DNA of 64,000 nt, from NCBI GenBank assembly GCA_016710595.1, contig JADJVM010000005.1, positions 124,001-188,000 of the forward strand, written 5' to 3'. This DNA is from Niastella sp. (GTDB lineage: Bacteria > Bacteroidota > Bacteroidia > Chitinophagales > Chitinophagaceae). Both the position numbers and the translations under genes were made by a program. This document shows, piece after piece, positions 44,933 to 53,755 of the stretch (position 1 is the stretch's first letter; each line of letters begins with the position of its first letter). The notes beneath the pieces are model-generated. The model did not search any database and was not told the origin of the DNA. It was given only the letters and a program-made list of their open reading frames with translations.

Positions 44933-46096
44933 TTATTTAGACTTCTTACGGTATTTATTATAATGTGCAGGATATACCGTTTGGTTATTGGGAATATCAT
45001 TATCGCCTAAAAGGTATTGCACACATTCATTTAGGATCTGGTATTTATTTACTAAAAAAAGTTGCATCTTATCTGATGGCAAAATCAATTCAAATTGGCC
45101 ATTCACATTTATAAGGTTATCAAAATTGGGGTTGTATTTATTAAACGATGCGATATCCATTGAAATATTCTTCGCAATAATTACAGAATTAAATTTCCCG
45201 GATATCATTTCTGTTTCGGCATTTTCCATTTCTGATGTGCTTAACACTGGTTTATTACCGTAAGGATTAGATGCACCGGGTATTGCTGCATAATAATTTC
45301 CACTGTTCAAAGCAGCACCGCTTTCCATGATGTAATGTGTAGCAATAAATTTCTTTACATGGTTGCGGCTTTCCTGTGGCAGGTAATATTGCAGGTTCCA
45401 AAAATTTTTACTGCCGCTTTGTTTCATTGCGCTATATACCCTGCCCGGCCCACCGTTATAAGCCGCAATTACCAACAACCAATCATGCATTTGTTTATAG
45501 AGTGTAAGCAAATACCTGGCGGCAGCATGTGTACTTTTATAATAGTCTCTTCGCTCATCGTAACCAGAATTTACGACCAACCCGTATTCCCTTGCCGTAT
45601 AAGGCATAAATTGCCAGGGGCCGCCAGCGCCTACCCAACTGGTAGCGCCAGAATTTAAATTACTTTCAATAACGGCAAGATATTTTAATTCTCTCGGCAG
45701 GCCATATTGAGCAAATATTTGATCTATCAAATTAAAATATGGGGCACCCCAATCCTTCATTTTTATAAGTGATTTGCCATGCTGCCTTAAATAATCCTGC
45801 ATATAACTTTCTGCATAAGGATTTACCTGTGAAGAATAGGGTAAAGCCGGGTTGTAAGTAAGGCTTGAAAAAAGATTTTTAAACCCATAGCGGGTGAGTT
45901 GGCTAAAATATTGAACTTTATCTTTTTTGGGAATTATTTTTTGATCAACCATTTCGGTAATAATGGTATTTTCAGCGCTGGTATCTTCTTGCACCAAACT
46001 TACTGCCACTGTATCCCTGTTAGTACTATCCTGCTGCGCCCATACAGCAGGTATGCAGCTAAAAAAAACAAATAGATATAGAAAAAAATGCTTCAT
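44933..46096 (-). CDS. Lytic murein transglycosylase (MltD-like)
   Basis: 387 residues with a signal peptide (KHFFLYLFVFFSCIPAVWAQ). SLT domain about residues 110-250: catalytic Glu in LKYLAVIESNLNSGATSWVG, followed by GPWQFMPYTAREYGL, DERRDYYKSTHAAARYL and VIAAYNGGPGRV. The C-terminal part (about 290-375) may be a diverged LysM-like peptidoglycan-binding region. It cleaves peptidoglycan glycan strands in the periplasm. It begins 6 bases after gatA, so they share a transcript. Confidence 0.9.
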   Translation of the reverse strand: MKHFFLYLFVFFSCIPAVWAQQDSTNRDTVAVSLVQEDTSAENTIITEMVDQKIIPKKDKVQYFSQLTRYGFKNLFSSLTYNPALPYSSQVNPYAESYMQDYLRQHGKSLIKMKDWGAPYFNLIDQIFAQYGLPRELKYLAVIESNLNSGATSWVGAGGPWQFMPYTAREYGLVVNSGYDERRDYYKSTHAAARYLLTLYKQMHDWLLVIAAYNGGPGRVYSAMKQSGSKNFWNLQYYLPQESRNHVKKFIATHYIMESGAALNSGNYYAAIPGASNPYGNKPVLSTSEMENAETEMISGKFNSVIIAKNISMDIASFNKYNPNFDNLINVNGQFELILPSDKMQLFLVNKYQILNECVQYLLGDNDIPNNQTVYPAHYNKYRKKSK

Positions 46097-46102
46097 TTAA
46101 TA

Positions 46103-47551
46103 TTAAGAGTCGAATGCAGCAGTTTTTAGTTGCATAAGCGTATCAGAAATTTGGAGCAAAGTTAACTCATTCCCTCTTTTTGTCATAACCTGGAGCCCAA
46201 AGGGCAGGTTATTACTATGTGAAAATAACGGTAAGGCAATAGCCGGTATTGCCGTTAAATTGGCAAAAACAGTATAAATATCAGCCAGATATGTGGCAAT
46301 CGGATCATTTTTACCTTTTCCCAGTTCGAATGCTGTTCCCGGGCTTACAGGCATTATTAAGCCATCATATTGAGAGAATATAATTTCTATTTGTTGAACT
46401 AACTTATTTCTTATTTTTTGTGCTTTAGCATAATAATCATCATAATATCCCGAACTCAACACAAAACTTCCCAGCATAATTCGCCGTTTAACCTCCTGCC
46501 CAAAACCTTCGGTTCGGTTATTACAATAAAAATTTTCGATATCCTGGGCTTCTTTTTTGCTGCGGTGCCCATACCGGATACCATCATAACGGCCCAGGTT
46601 ACTGCTCGCTTCGGCAGTTGTTAATACATAATAAGTGGGTACAATATAATCCAGAAGGTCAAAAGACAATGCCTCTATATCATGGCCATTTAATTGCAGT
46701 TCGTTTATATATTTTACAATGCTATTTTTTATCTCAGGATCCAGCCCCGGGTGTTCCAGGGTTTCTTTAAAATAACAAAGTTTATATTTTTTACCGGCGC
46801 CAGTTTGTATCGAAAAACTACCGGCATTATTTTTATTCATGGTACTATCCATCTTATCGGGGCGGCTCATAACTTCCAGGGTGAGTGCCGCATCATGAAG
46901 GTTAGTAGAAAAAATACCTATCTGGTCAAAAGAAGAGGCATACGCAATAAGGCCATACCGTGAAATTCTGCCGTACCCCGGTTTTAAGCCAATAATACCA
47001 CAAAAGTCTGCCGGCTGCCTTACACTGCCCCCGGTATCGCTCCCCAGGCTTATCATACACATACCTGCCTGCACGGCTACGGCGCTCCCTCCCGAAGACC
47101 CGCCTGGTACCCGGCTTTCATCTAATGCATTTAATACCGGGCCATAATGGGAGTTTTCATTGCTACTGCCCATTGCAAATTCATCACAATTACAATTGCC
47201 GATAATGATTGCTTCTTCATCTATTAAATATTGTAATGCAGTAGCCGTATAAATAGCTTCAAAATCTTTTAATATCGCCGAGGCGGCCGTAAGGCGGTGG
47301 CCCCGGTAACTGATCACATCTTTAATGGCGATTATTACCCCGTGCATCCTCTTCATCGGCTTGCCGGCTTTTCGTGCTGTATCTAAGCGAGATGCCGTTT
47401 GCAGCGCATCTTCTTCATACACTTCTACAAAAGCATTTAGCCGTTGGTTCTTTTTTATTTGTTGCAGGTAATATTGCAAAGCCTCAATACAAGTAGTAGC
47501 ATTATTGCAAAGTTGCGAATGATACTCTTGAATATTTGTAAACTCAAACAT
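46103..47551 (-). CDS. gatA: Asp-tRNA(Asn)/Glu-tRNA(Gln) amidotransferase subunit A
   Basis: 482 residues. Amidase-signature enzyme: catalytic Lys in GVIIAIKDVISYRG, Ser-rich loop PGGSSGGSAVAVQAG with the cis-Ser and nucleophile region SLGSDTGGSVRQPADFCG, then GLKPGYGRISRYGLIAYASS. It releases ammonia from glutamine to amidate mischarged tRNAs with GatB and GatC, which are not adjacent. It shares its transcript with the transglycosylase gene. Confidence 0.94.
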   Translation of the reverse strand: MFEFTNIQEYHSQLCNNATTCIEALQYYLQQIKKNQRLNAFVEVYEEDALQTASRLDTARKAGKPMKRMHGVIIAIKDVISYRGHRLTAASAILKDFEAIYTATALQYLIDEEAIIIGNCNCDEFAMGSSNENSHYGPVLNALDESRVPGGSSGGSAVAVQAGMCMISLGSDTGGSVRQPADFCGIIGLKPGYGRISRYGLIAYASSFDQIGIFSTNLHDAALTLEVMSRPDKMDSTMNKNNAGSFSIQTGAGKKYKLCYFKETLEHPGLDPEIKNSIVKYINELQLNGHDIEALSFDLLDYIVPTYYVLTTAEASSNLGRYDGIRYGHRSKKEAQDIENFYCNNRTEGFGQEVKRRIMLGSFVLSSGYYDDYYAKAQKIRNKLVQQIEIIFSQYDGLIMPVSPGTAFELGKGKNDPIATYLADIYTVFANLTAIPAIALPLFSHSNNLPFGLQVMTKRGNELTLLQISDTLMQLKTAAFDS

Positions 47552-47577
47552 CAGCAGCGTAGTGGTTTTTTATGAAA

Positions 47578-47627
47578 TCAGCCGAAGTACACCACTCAAC
47601 ATTTGTTGCGTCGCACACTTCGGCTGA
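47578..47627. other. 50-base symmetrical dyad between tatA and gatA
   Basis: Outer arms TCAGCCGAAGT / ACTTCGGCTGA (11 bp, perfect), two unpaired 8-base segments, and a central CAACATTTGTTG palindrome, in an exactly symmetrical 11-8-12-8-11 layout. No T-run follows on either strand. It could be an attenuator, RNA processing site or operator in the tatA-gatA transcript. Confidence 0.7.
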
Positions 47628-47647
47628 AGAATAAGAAAGGAACTCTT

Positions 47648-47887
47648 TTACTGAGCCGCTTTTTGTTCTTTGTTAATGCTGTCTTTCTCTTTCATGCCTT
47701 CTTCAATTTCATTCTTCACATTATTTTTGGCATCATTAAACTCACGCATACCCCTGCCTACACCTCTCATTAACTCAGGAATTTTTTTACCGCCAAATAA
47801 AAGTAGAATGGCAATTATAATTAAAATCCACTCTCCCCCACCGGGCATACTCCATAATAAAATGGAATTAAAAAATGATACTATCAT
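47648..47887 (-). CDS. tatA: Sec-independent protein translocase TatA/E
   Basis: 79 residues. One N-terminal membrane helix (GGGEWILIIIAILLLFGGKK) followed by the FGGKKIPELMRGVGRGMREF hinge and amphipathic helix, then a charged tail. It forms the pore element for export of folded twin-arginine proteins. tatC is not adjacent. A near-consensus TATCTTTA lies at 47905-47912 on the minus strand as a possible promoter. Confidence 0.93.
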   Translation of the reverse strand: MIVSFFNSILLWSMPGGGEWILIIIAILLLFGGKKIPELMRGVGRGMREFNDAKNNVKNEIEEGMKEKDSINKEQKAAQ

Positions 47888-47996
47888 GTTATAAATTTGA
47901 AATGTAAAGATACAGGTTTTTGTATTTCACCTATATACGTAAAAAGAAATGCCCTTGGTTTAACGGGCACTTAACGAAATACAAAAATTTGTTTAA

Positions 47997-48122
47997 TTAT
48001 TTAATATACCGCCCGCATTTTGCTTTACCATTGGCAGCCTCATAAGGCGTAATGCCACGGGCACATGAACTTAAGAATAAGGCAGCTAATGCTACAAATG
48101 CAATAACAAGGATAATACGCAT
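47997..48122 (-). CDS. 41-residue predicted lipoprotein
   Basis: The sequence is a lipoprotein signal (MRIILVIAFVALAALFLSSC) with lipobox LSSC, Cys20 as lipidated residue, and a mature tail of only about 22 residues containing ITPYEAANGK and a second cysteine in KCGRYIK. Short lipoproteins of this form occur in related genomes, function unknown. It lies alone, 109 bases upstream of tatA and on the same strand, after the rplS terminator. Confidence 0.75.
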   Translation of the reverse strand: MRIILVIAFVALAALFLSSCARGITPYEAANGKAKCGRYIK

Positions 48123-48248
48123 AGATGTTAATTTGTGTTGTGTGTTTAATTTTCCCTTAAATCCTAAAAAGTACAAATATATCTATACGGTGTATGTTTA
48201 TTGAGGATGAAAAATAATAAACGTTTTCCCAAAATCAAAATTTTGGCC

Positions 48249-48280
48249 AAAAAAAAACAGCTAATTTTTCAATTAGCCGT
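48249..48280 (-). terminator. Rho-independent terminator of rplS
   Basis: 7-bp stem GCTAATT/AATTAGC with a 4-nt loop; on the minus strand nine T follow. Confidence 0.78.
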
Positions 48281-48304
48281 TTTAAAAAAAGTTTATATAG
48301 ATAA

Positions 48305-48664
48305 TTAAGCTTTAACTGCCATACGTTTTTCTTTGATACGGGCACTTTTACCACTACGTTCTCTTAAGAAGTAAAGTTTTGCCCGGCGTACCCGTCCAGC
48401 TTTATTTATTACAATACTATCAATATTGGGAGAATTTACAGGAAATAAACGCTCTACACCCACTCCATCGCTAATTTTTCTCACTGTAAATGAAGCAGTT
48501 GCTCCATTACCCTGGCGTTTTATTACGTTTCCCTTAAAGCTTTGGATCCTTTCTTTGGTTCCTTCTACAATCTTATAGTTTACAGTAATATTATCACCTG
48601 CTTTAAATGCAGGAACTTTAGCTGTAGTAGTTAATTGATCATGTACAAATTTAATTGCGTCCAT
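48305..48664 (-). CDS. rplS: 50S ribosomal protein L19
   Basis: 119 residues, the usual length. FKAGDNITVNYKIVEGTKERIQSFKG (key part IVEGTKERIQ), GVGVERLFPVNSPNIDSI and RRAKLYFLRERSGKSARIKE are diagnostic. It sits at the 30S-50S interface. It has its own promoter box and terminator and is therefore monocistronic here, not in an rpsP-trmD-rplS operon. Confidence 0.97.
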   Translation of the reverse strand: MDAIKFVHDQLTTTAKVPAFKAGDNITVNYKIVEGTKERIQSFKGNVIKRQGNGATASFTVRKISDGVGVERLFPVNSPNIDSIVINKAGRVRRAKLYFLRERSGKSARIKEKRMAVKA

Positions 48665-48686
48665 TTCTTTCTATTTTTGCGGGTGG

Positions 48687-48694
48687 CAAAGGTA
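48687..48694 (-). promoter_or_regulatory. -7 box TACCTTTG of rplS
   Basis: Exact TAnnTTTG match on the minus strand, 22 bases before the start codon. Confidence 0.7.
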
Positions 48695-48754
48695 GGGAAA
48701 TAAAAATAAAATGGCCAATGTTTGGCAGATTATTTTTTCAATGCCAGGATAAGC

Positions 48755-50320
48755 CTACCGGGCAATATTTACTGCCCTTTTTTCCCGTATTACGGTAACT
48801 TTTATCTGGCCCGGGAAGGTCATTTCAGTTTGAATTTTTTGAGCAATTTCAAAGCTAAGTTTGTCGCTTTCGGCATCAGTTACTTTTTCTGCCTCTACAA
48901 TTACCCTAAGTTCCCGGCCAGCCTGAATGGCATAAGCTTTTTCTACTCCATTATAAGATACAGCAAGGTTTTCCAGATCTTTAATCCGTTGCAGGTATTG
49001 TTGCATTATTTCTCGCCTTGCACCCGGGCGTGCGCCGCTTATTGCATCACAAGCCTGTACGATGGGCGATATTACATATTGCATTTCCATTTCATCATGG
49101 TGAGCACCAATAGCATTTACTACTGCCGGGTTTTCACCATATTTCTCAGCCAGTTTAGCGCCTAATAAGGCATGGCTTAATTCTGTTTCTTCATCAGGTA
49201 CTTTACCAATATCGTGCAGGAGGCCGGCTCTTTTGGCCAATTTAGGGTTCATGCCTAGTTCTGCAGCCATAATGCCACAAAGATTTGCAGTTTCCCGGCT
49301 ATGCATCAGCAGGTTTTGCCCATAACTACTTCTAAATCGCATACGGCCCACCATCCGGATCAATTCTTTATGCAGGCCATGAATACCCAATTCAATAACG
49401 GTACGTTCCCCAATATCCATTACCTGGTCATCTAATTGTTTGCGGGTTTTTTCTACCACTTCTTCAATACGTGCCGGGTGAATACGCCCATCTGCCACCA
49501 GGCGTTGCAGTGAAAGCCTGGCAACTTCACGCCGAAGCGGATCAAAAGATGAAAGTACTATTGCCTCAGGTGTGTCATCAACAATAAGATCTACGCCGGT
49601 TGCGGCTTCAATAGCCCTGATATTCCTGCCTTCCCTGCCTATGATAGAACCCTTAATTTCGTCGCTCTCCAGGTTAAATACAGTTATTGAATTTTCAATT
49701 GCATTTTCTGCAGCAGTACGTTGTATGGTTTGAATAACTATTTTACGGGCTTCTTTGTTTGCTTTTAAGCGGGCATCTTCAATTATTTCCTGCTGTAATG
49801 AGAGGGCTTTGCTGTGGGCTTCCTGCTTTAAGCTTTCAATGATTTGTGCCCGGGCATCTTCTGCACTAAGGCCAGCCACTTTTTCTAACCGGCGAACATG
49901 TTCTTCCTGGTGCTTTTCCAGTTCGGTACGCTTAATATTCACTACTTCTATTTGCCGGTTCAGGTTTTCTTTTATTGCCTCATTTTCTTTTATTTGGCGT
50001 TCCAGGTTACCTTCTTTACTATGCAGGCTTTGTTCTTTTTGTTTAATGCGGTTTTCGGTTTCTGCCACTTTTTGTGAGCGGTGCATTAGTTCTTTTTCAT
50101 GATCAGATTTTAATTGCACAAACCTTTCTTTGGCTTCCAGTTCCCTTTCTTTTTTGTAGGTATCTGCTTTTAATTTTGCTTCGGCAAGCATTTTTTGCGA
50201 TTCTACCTCAGCTTCCTGTAATTTTTTTTGATTGTCTTTGGTAAATATGAGTTTACCCAGTAAAATGCCCAGCAATAGCGCTGCCGCACCGATGATGATG
50301 TATATTATCGTAGATTCCAT
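48755..50320 (-). CDS. rny: Ribonuclease Y
   Basis: 521 residues. N-terminal membrane helix (IIYIIIGAAALLLGILLGKL), a long coiled coil (about 30-190, Lys/Glu/Gln-rich), a KH domain with GSIIGREGRNIRAIEAATG, and an HD domain with GLLHDIGKVPDEETELSH and IGAHHDE. It is the membrane-bound endonuclease that starts mRNA decay. The 182-base spacer upstream (50321-50502), shared with the divergent gldE-like gene, shows no gene and no exact promoter box. Confidence 0.95.
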   Translation of the reverse strand: MESTIIYIIIGAAALLLGILLGKLIFTKDNQKKLQEAEVESQKMLAEAKLKADTYKKERELEAKERFVQLKSDHEKELMHRSQKVAETENRIKQKEQSLHSKEGNLERQIKENEAIKENLNRQIEVVNIKRTELEKHQEEHVRRLEKVAGLSAEDARAQIIESLKQEAHSKALSLQQEIIEDARLKANKEARKIVIQTIQRTAAENAIENSITVFNLESDEIKGSIIGREGRNIRAIEAATGVDLIVDDTPEAIVLSSFDPLRREVARLSLQRLVADGRIHPARIEEVVEKTRKQLDDQVMDIGERTVIELGIHGLHKELIRMVGRMRFRSSYGQNLLMHSRETANLCGIMAAELGMNPKLAKRAGLLHDIGKVPDEETELSHALLGAKLAEKYGENPAVVNAIGAHHDEMEMQYVISPIVQACDAISGARPGARREIMQQYLQRIKDLENLAVSYNGVEKAYAIQAGRELRVIVEAEKVTDAESDKLSFEIAQKIQTEMTFPGQIKVTVIREKRAVNIAR

Positions 50321-50502
50321 TGAATGTTAATTGTTTAAACTGATATATTTTTATTCTCTTCATAATTCAGGTTCATAAAGAAGCGAATAGGCGAAGATAA
50401 GCATAAATTGATATCTTTAAATTGATACTTATTGCAAGAAAAATCAATTTTTGAAATTTGCCAAAATAAGTAACATTCAGGCGATTTGTATAATTTTATA
50501 CT

Positions 50503-51795
50503 ATGGATCTTATTGCATTATTAGCTATTCTGGTTTCATTGCTCATTATTGGCTTTTTGTCGGGTATTGAAATGGCATTTCTTTCAGCCAATAAAATATC
50601 TATCGAATTAAGTAAAAAACAAGGCACCCAATCGGGTAAAACCTGGAGTTTTTTTGCAGAAAGGCCAGCCCGTTTTCTTGGTACCGTATTGGTGGCTGGC
50701 AATGTTTTATTGGTGATATACGGGTTACTTGTTGGCGATATGCTTTTTCCTATTTGGAAATGGGTAGAACATCACCTGCCTGCTTCTTCAGGTAATTCTG
50801 TAAAGTATATTAAATTGCTTGTAGAGACCATACTTTCTACCCTTATTATTGTAATGGTAGAATTTTTTAGCAGGGCCTACTTCCGGGCAAAAAATAATAG
50901 CCTGTTAAATATGGGCATCATCACCTATACAGCCCGATTTTTTTACTGGCTTTTTTCTTCTACCGCTACTAGTTTTGTAAATGTATCTGAATGGATCCTA
51001 AAAACGGTGTTTGATGTAAAATTGCGCAATAAGCAAGAAATATTCAGTAAGCTGGATATTGAGCAGTTTATGATTCAAAATAAAAATGCATCGGGTGATG
51101 AAGAACAATCTGAAATGAATAAAGAACTTTTTGAAAATGCATTAACCCTAAAAGATGTAAAACTGCGGGAATGCCTGATTCCCAGGAATGAAATTATATC
51201 TATTAAAAAAGATACCAGTACCGAAGATGCCAGGAAACGCTTTATAGAAACAGGTTTAAGCAAACTGGTGGTATATGACCAGGATGTAGATAGCATCATT
51301 GGGTATATTCATCAATTAGATCTTTTTAAAAAACCCGCCAGTATATTACAAGTGTTGCTACCGATACCCATGGTGCCGGAAAGTATGAGCGCTACCGATT
51401 TAATGACCCGGTTCAGCGCCCAACGTAAAAGTATTGCCTGGGTAATTGACGAATTTGGCGGCACGGCAGGCATCGTAACCATGGAAGATTTACTGGAAGA
51501 AATTTTTGGGGATATTAAAGATGAGTATGACAATGTGGAGGATCTTGTAGAAAAACAAATATCAACAAACGAATATATTTTTAGCGGCCGTATGAAACTG
51601 GATCATATAACAGAAAAATATGGATTGCATTTTTCAAATGATGAAAATACAGAAACTTTGTCCGGTTATGTAATTCAGCAACACGGAGAAATTCCACAGG
51701 CGAATGAACGGATGTCTATTAACCAATATGAATTTCAAATACTGAGTGTAAGCAATACCCGTATAGAAACCATGAAGTTGATTGTGCAGCAATAA
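50503..51795 (+). CDS. gldE: GldE-like CNNM/CBS-domain membrane protein
   Basis: 430 residues. CNNM (DUF21) domain with four hydrophobic segments (about 1-180, including FLSGIEMAFLSANKISIEL), two CBS domains (about 200-320, with IPRNEIISIKKD and VIDEFGGTAGIVTMEDLLEEI) and a C-terminal CorC/HlyC domain (about 345-430). Gliding protein GldE belongs to this family, and gldC lies two genes downstream, which supports the name; a generic ion transporter is the alternative. Confidence 0.82.
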   Translation: MDLIALLAILVSLLIIGFLSGIEMAFLSANKISIELSKKQGTQSGKTWSFFAERPARFLGTVLVAGNVLLVIYGLLVGDMLFPIWKWVEHHLPASSGNSVKYIKLLVETILSTLIIVMVEFFSRAYFRAKNNSLLNMGIITYTARFFYWLFSSTATSFVNVSEWILKTVFDVKLRNKQEIFSKLDIEQFMIQNKNASGDEEQSEMNKELFENALTLKDVKLRECLIPRNEIISIKKDTSTEDARKRFIETGLSKLVVYDQDVDSIIGYIHQLDLFKKPASILQVLLPIPMVPESMSATDLMTRFSAQRKSIAWVIDEFGGTAGIVTMEDLLEEIFGDIKDEYDNVEDLVEKQISTNEYIFSGRMKLDHITEKYGLHFSNDENTETLSGYVIQQHGEIPQANERMSINQYEFQILSVSNTRIETMKLIVQQ

Positions 51796-51807
51796 AAAAC
51801 ATCAAAC

Positions 51808-51815
51808 TAATTTTG
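51808..51815 (+). promoter_or_regulatory. Possible -7 box TAATTTTG of the glycosyltransferase gene
   Basis: Exact TAnnTTTG match, but only 4 bases before the ATG at 51820; a transcript from it would be leaderless, so it may be coincidental. Confidence 0.35.
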
Positions 51816-51819
51816 CAAT

Positions 51820-52887
51820 ATGGTCATTGCGGCACATCTGGATTTTTCTCCTACTTTAGAAATGAATATTGAAGCAGTGCTGTTATCTGAGTTGGTAAAG
51901 CAATACCCCACACATCAATTTGTATTTTTTTATACCGGCAACCCTCCTTCAAGTTTTATAAAAAATAACCGGGCCTGCTCTATACAGGTTGCCACAAAAG
52001 CCCAGCCCATCTACATTTACCATATTTGGAGCTGGTTTTCATTACCTCGTTTACTTAAAAAGTATAAGGTGGATATTTTTGTAAACTGCAACTTATTATT
52101 TAATAAATATATCCATATCCCACAAGTACTTTTTTACTCAAAACAATTCATTCCTCAAAACAAAAAAAGGGCAACTAAGATCCCTGATTTTAAAAACCTG
52201 GCAATTGCCTTTACAGAAAAATATTTTATTGCAAGCAGTAATTGGGCAGTTCCGGAAGAAAAATTATATGAAACCGGGTACCCGATTGCGGAAGGTTTTG
52301 CAGCCGCAAGCTGGCAGGAAAAATTAAGTATTAAAACAGAATTTACTGCCGGCCAGGATTTTTTTATAAGCATCATCAACCCACAAAATAAAAACCAGGC
52401 GATAAAGGTTTTAAAAGCATTTAGTATTTTTAAAAAAAGACAAAAATCCGCTATTGAACTTATTTTGGTGCTAAAAGGAATGCTTATTGAAGAGGCCGTT
52501 CCGGAATTTCATTTATATAAATACCGACAGGAAGTAAGTGTGCAACCCTGGATTGGTGAGGCACAAACAAACCGTTTGCTTGCTGCAGCATTTGCCCATA
52601 TAGCTGTTTCAAATTTTATTGAGGTTACCGATGCTTTAATATCGCTCAGTTGTAAAGTGCCAGTCATTGTATTAGATTCAGAAAGGTTTCAAAACTTATT
52701 TAAACAAGCTGCCATCTATTGCCAAAATGAAGAGAAAAGTATTGCAGATGGTATGATGGAAATTTATAAAAATGAATTACTGCAACAAACCCTTATTGAA
52801 AATTCACAGGAAATTACAATTTTCCACACATTGGCTTCCAGTTGCAGCAAACTTTGGGATGCCATCATAAAAATTAAACACTCATAA
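51820..52887 (+). CDS. Glycosyltransferase-like protein, GT-B fold
   Basis: 355 residues. Layout as in group 1 glycosyltransferases: N-terminal Rossmann domain with SWFSLPRLLKKYKVDIFVNC, a mid-protein FIASSNWAVPEEKLYETGYP hinge segment, and a C-terminal domain (FISIINPQNKNQAIKVLKAF, LLAAAFAHIAVSNFIEVTDALIS, short key part AHIAVSNFIE). The usual EGFG-type glutamate motif is weak (NFIEVTDA), so activity is uncertain. It follows the gldE-like gene by 24 bases. Confidence 0.7.
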   Translation: MVIAAHLDFSPTLEMNIEAVLLSELVKQYPTHQFVFFYTGNPPSSFIKNNRACSIQVATKAQPIYIYHIWSWFSLPRLLKKYKVDIFVNCNLLFNKYIHIPQVLFYSKQFIPQNKKRATKIPDFKNLAIAFTEKYFIASSNWAVPEEKLYETGYPIAEGFAAASWQEKLSIKTEFTAGQDFFISIINPQNKNQAIKVLKAFSIFKKRQKSAIELILVLKGMLIEEAVPEFHLYKYRQEVSVQPWIGEAQTNRLLAAAFAHIAVSNFIEVTDALISLSCKVPVIVLDSERFQNLFKQAAIYCQNEEKSIADGMMEIYKNELLQQTLIENSQEITIFHTLASSCSKLWDAIIKIKHS

Positions 52888-52899
52888 AAAAGAGGATAT

Positions 52900-52907
52900 T
52901 ACCTTTG
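52900..52907 (+). promoter_or_regulatory. -7 box TACCTTTG of gldC
   Basis: Exact TAnnTTTG match 20 bases before the gldC ATG. Confidence 0.65.
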
Positions 52908-52927
52908 CCCTAAATAAATAAATTTTT

Positions 52928-53269
52928 ATGCTGAAATCTACAATCAATATTGATGTATTATTGGACCCAAACCGTATCCCGGAAATTATAAACTGGCAGG
53001 CAACCGAAAGTACTGCAGGTGAACTTCAAAAAGCCAAAGCAATGTGCCTCGCCTTTTGGGATGGCGCAGAAAAAACAGCCATGCGCATTGACCTTTGGGC
53101 CAAAGACATGATGGTAGATGAAATGGGGGATTTTTATTACCAAATGCTTATGACCATGGCAGATACCTTTAGCCGTGCTACCAAACAAGAAGAACTCTCA
53201 GAAGAATTAAAAACTTTTGCCCGTAGTTTTTTTAAAAAATTCATGGATAAAATGCATGAAGAAAAATAA
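52928..53269 (+). CDS. gldC: Gliding motility protein GldC
   Basis: 113 residues, the size of GldC. STINIDVLLDPNRIPEIINWQA, AKAMCLAFWDGAEKTAMRIDLW and KDMMVDEMGDFYYQMLMTMADT match the family pattern (short cues: WDGAEKTAMRIDLW, VDEMGDFYYQ). Needed for full gliding in flavobacteria; a supporting, cytoplasmic role. The YqeY-like gene follows by 22 bases. Confidence 0.9.
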   Translation: MLKSTINIDVLLDPNRIPEIINWQATESTAGELQKAKAMCLAFWDGAEKTAMRIDLWAKDMMVDEMGDFYYQMLMTMADTFSRATKQEELSEELKTFARSFFKKFMDKMHEEK

Positions 53270-53291
53270 ATTAATTGATAAAAAATATTTT

Positions 53292-53744
53292 ATGAGTTTA
53301 GAACAAAAAATAATGGCCGAAATGAAAGAAGCCATGAAATCTAAAAATGAAGGCGCTTTAAGGGGGTTACGTGCCATAAAAGCAGAAATCATTAAAGCCA
53401 AAACCGAACCCGGGGCCGGTGGCGAAATAGACGAAGCAACAGAATTAAAGTTTTTGCAAAAAATGATGAAACAGCGAAAAGATTCCCTTGAAATTTTTGA
53501 ACAGCAAAACAGAGAAGACCTGGCCATAAAAGAAAGGCAAGAAATTGAGATTATTGCAAAATTTTTACCACAACCATTAAGTGCCGAAGAATTAAAAAGC
53601 GAACTCCAAAAAATTATTTCAGAAACAGGAGCCATATCGGCAGCAGATATGGGCAAAGTGATGGGTGTTGCCAGTAAAAAGTTAGCCGGTAAAGCCGATG
53701 GAAAGGCGATAAGCATAGCCGTAAAAGAATTGCTGAGCCATTAA
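53292..53744 (+). CDS. GatB/YqeY domain protein
   Basis: 150 residues from the ATG at 53292 (MSLEQKIMAEMKEAMKSKNE), a standard YqeY start; the longer frame from 53217 overlaps gldC. The helical YqeY domain is complete: LRGLRAIKAEIIKAKTE, KQRKDSLEIFEQQNREDLA, EIEIIAKFLPQPLSAEEL, and a C-terminal MGKVMGVASKKLAGKADGK. YqeY resembles the tRNA-binding tail of GatB. Exact role unknown. Confidence 0.9.
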   Translation: MSLEQKIMAEMKEAMKSKNEGALRGLRAIKAEIIKAKTEPGAGGEIDEATELKFLQKMMKQRKDSLEIFEQQNREDLAIKERQEIEIIAKFLPQPLSAEELKSELQKIISETGAISAADMGKVMGVASKKLAGKADGKAISIAVKELLSH

Positions 53745-53755
53745 AATAAATATGT

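Noticed and set aside
48722..49165. Plus-strand frame of 147 residues across the 3' part of rny
   Set aside because: Antisense shadow of the rny HD domain, rich in Phe/Tyr/Ser with no family.
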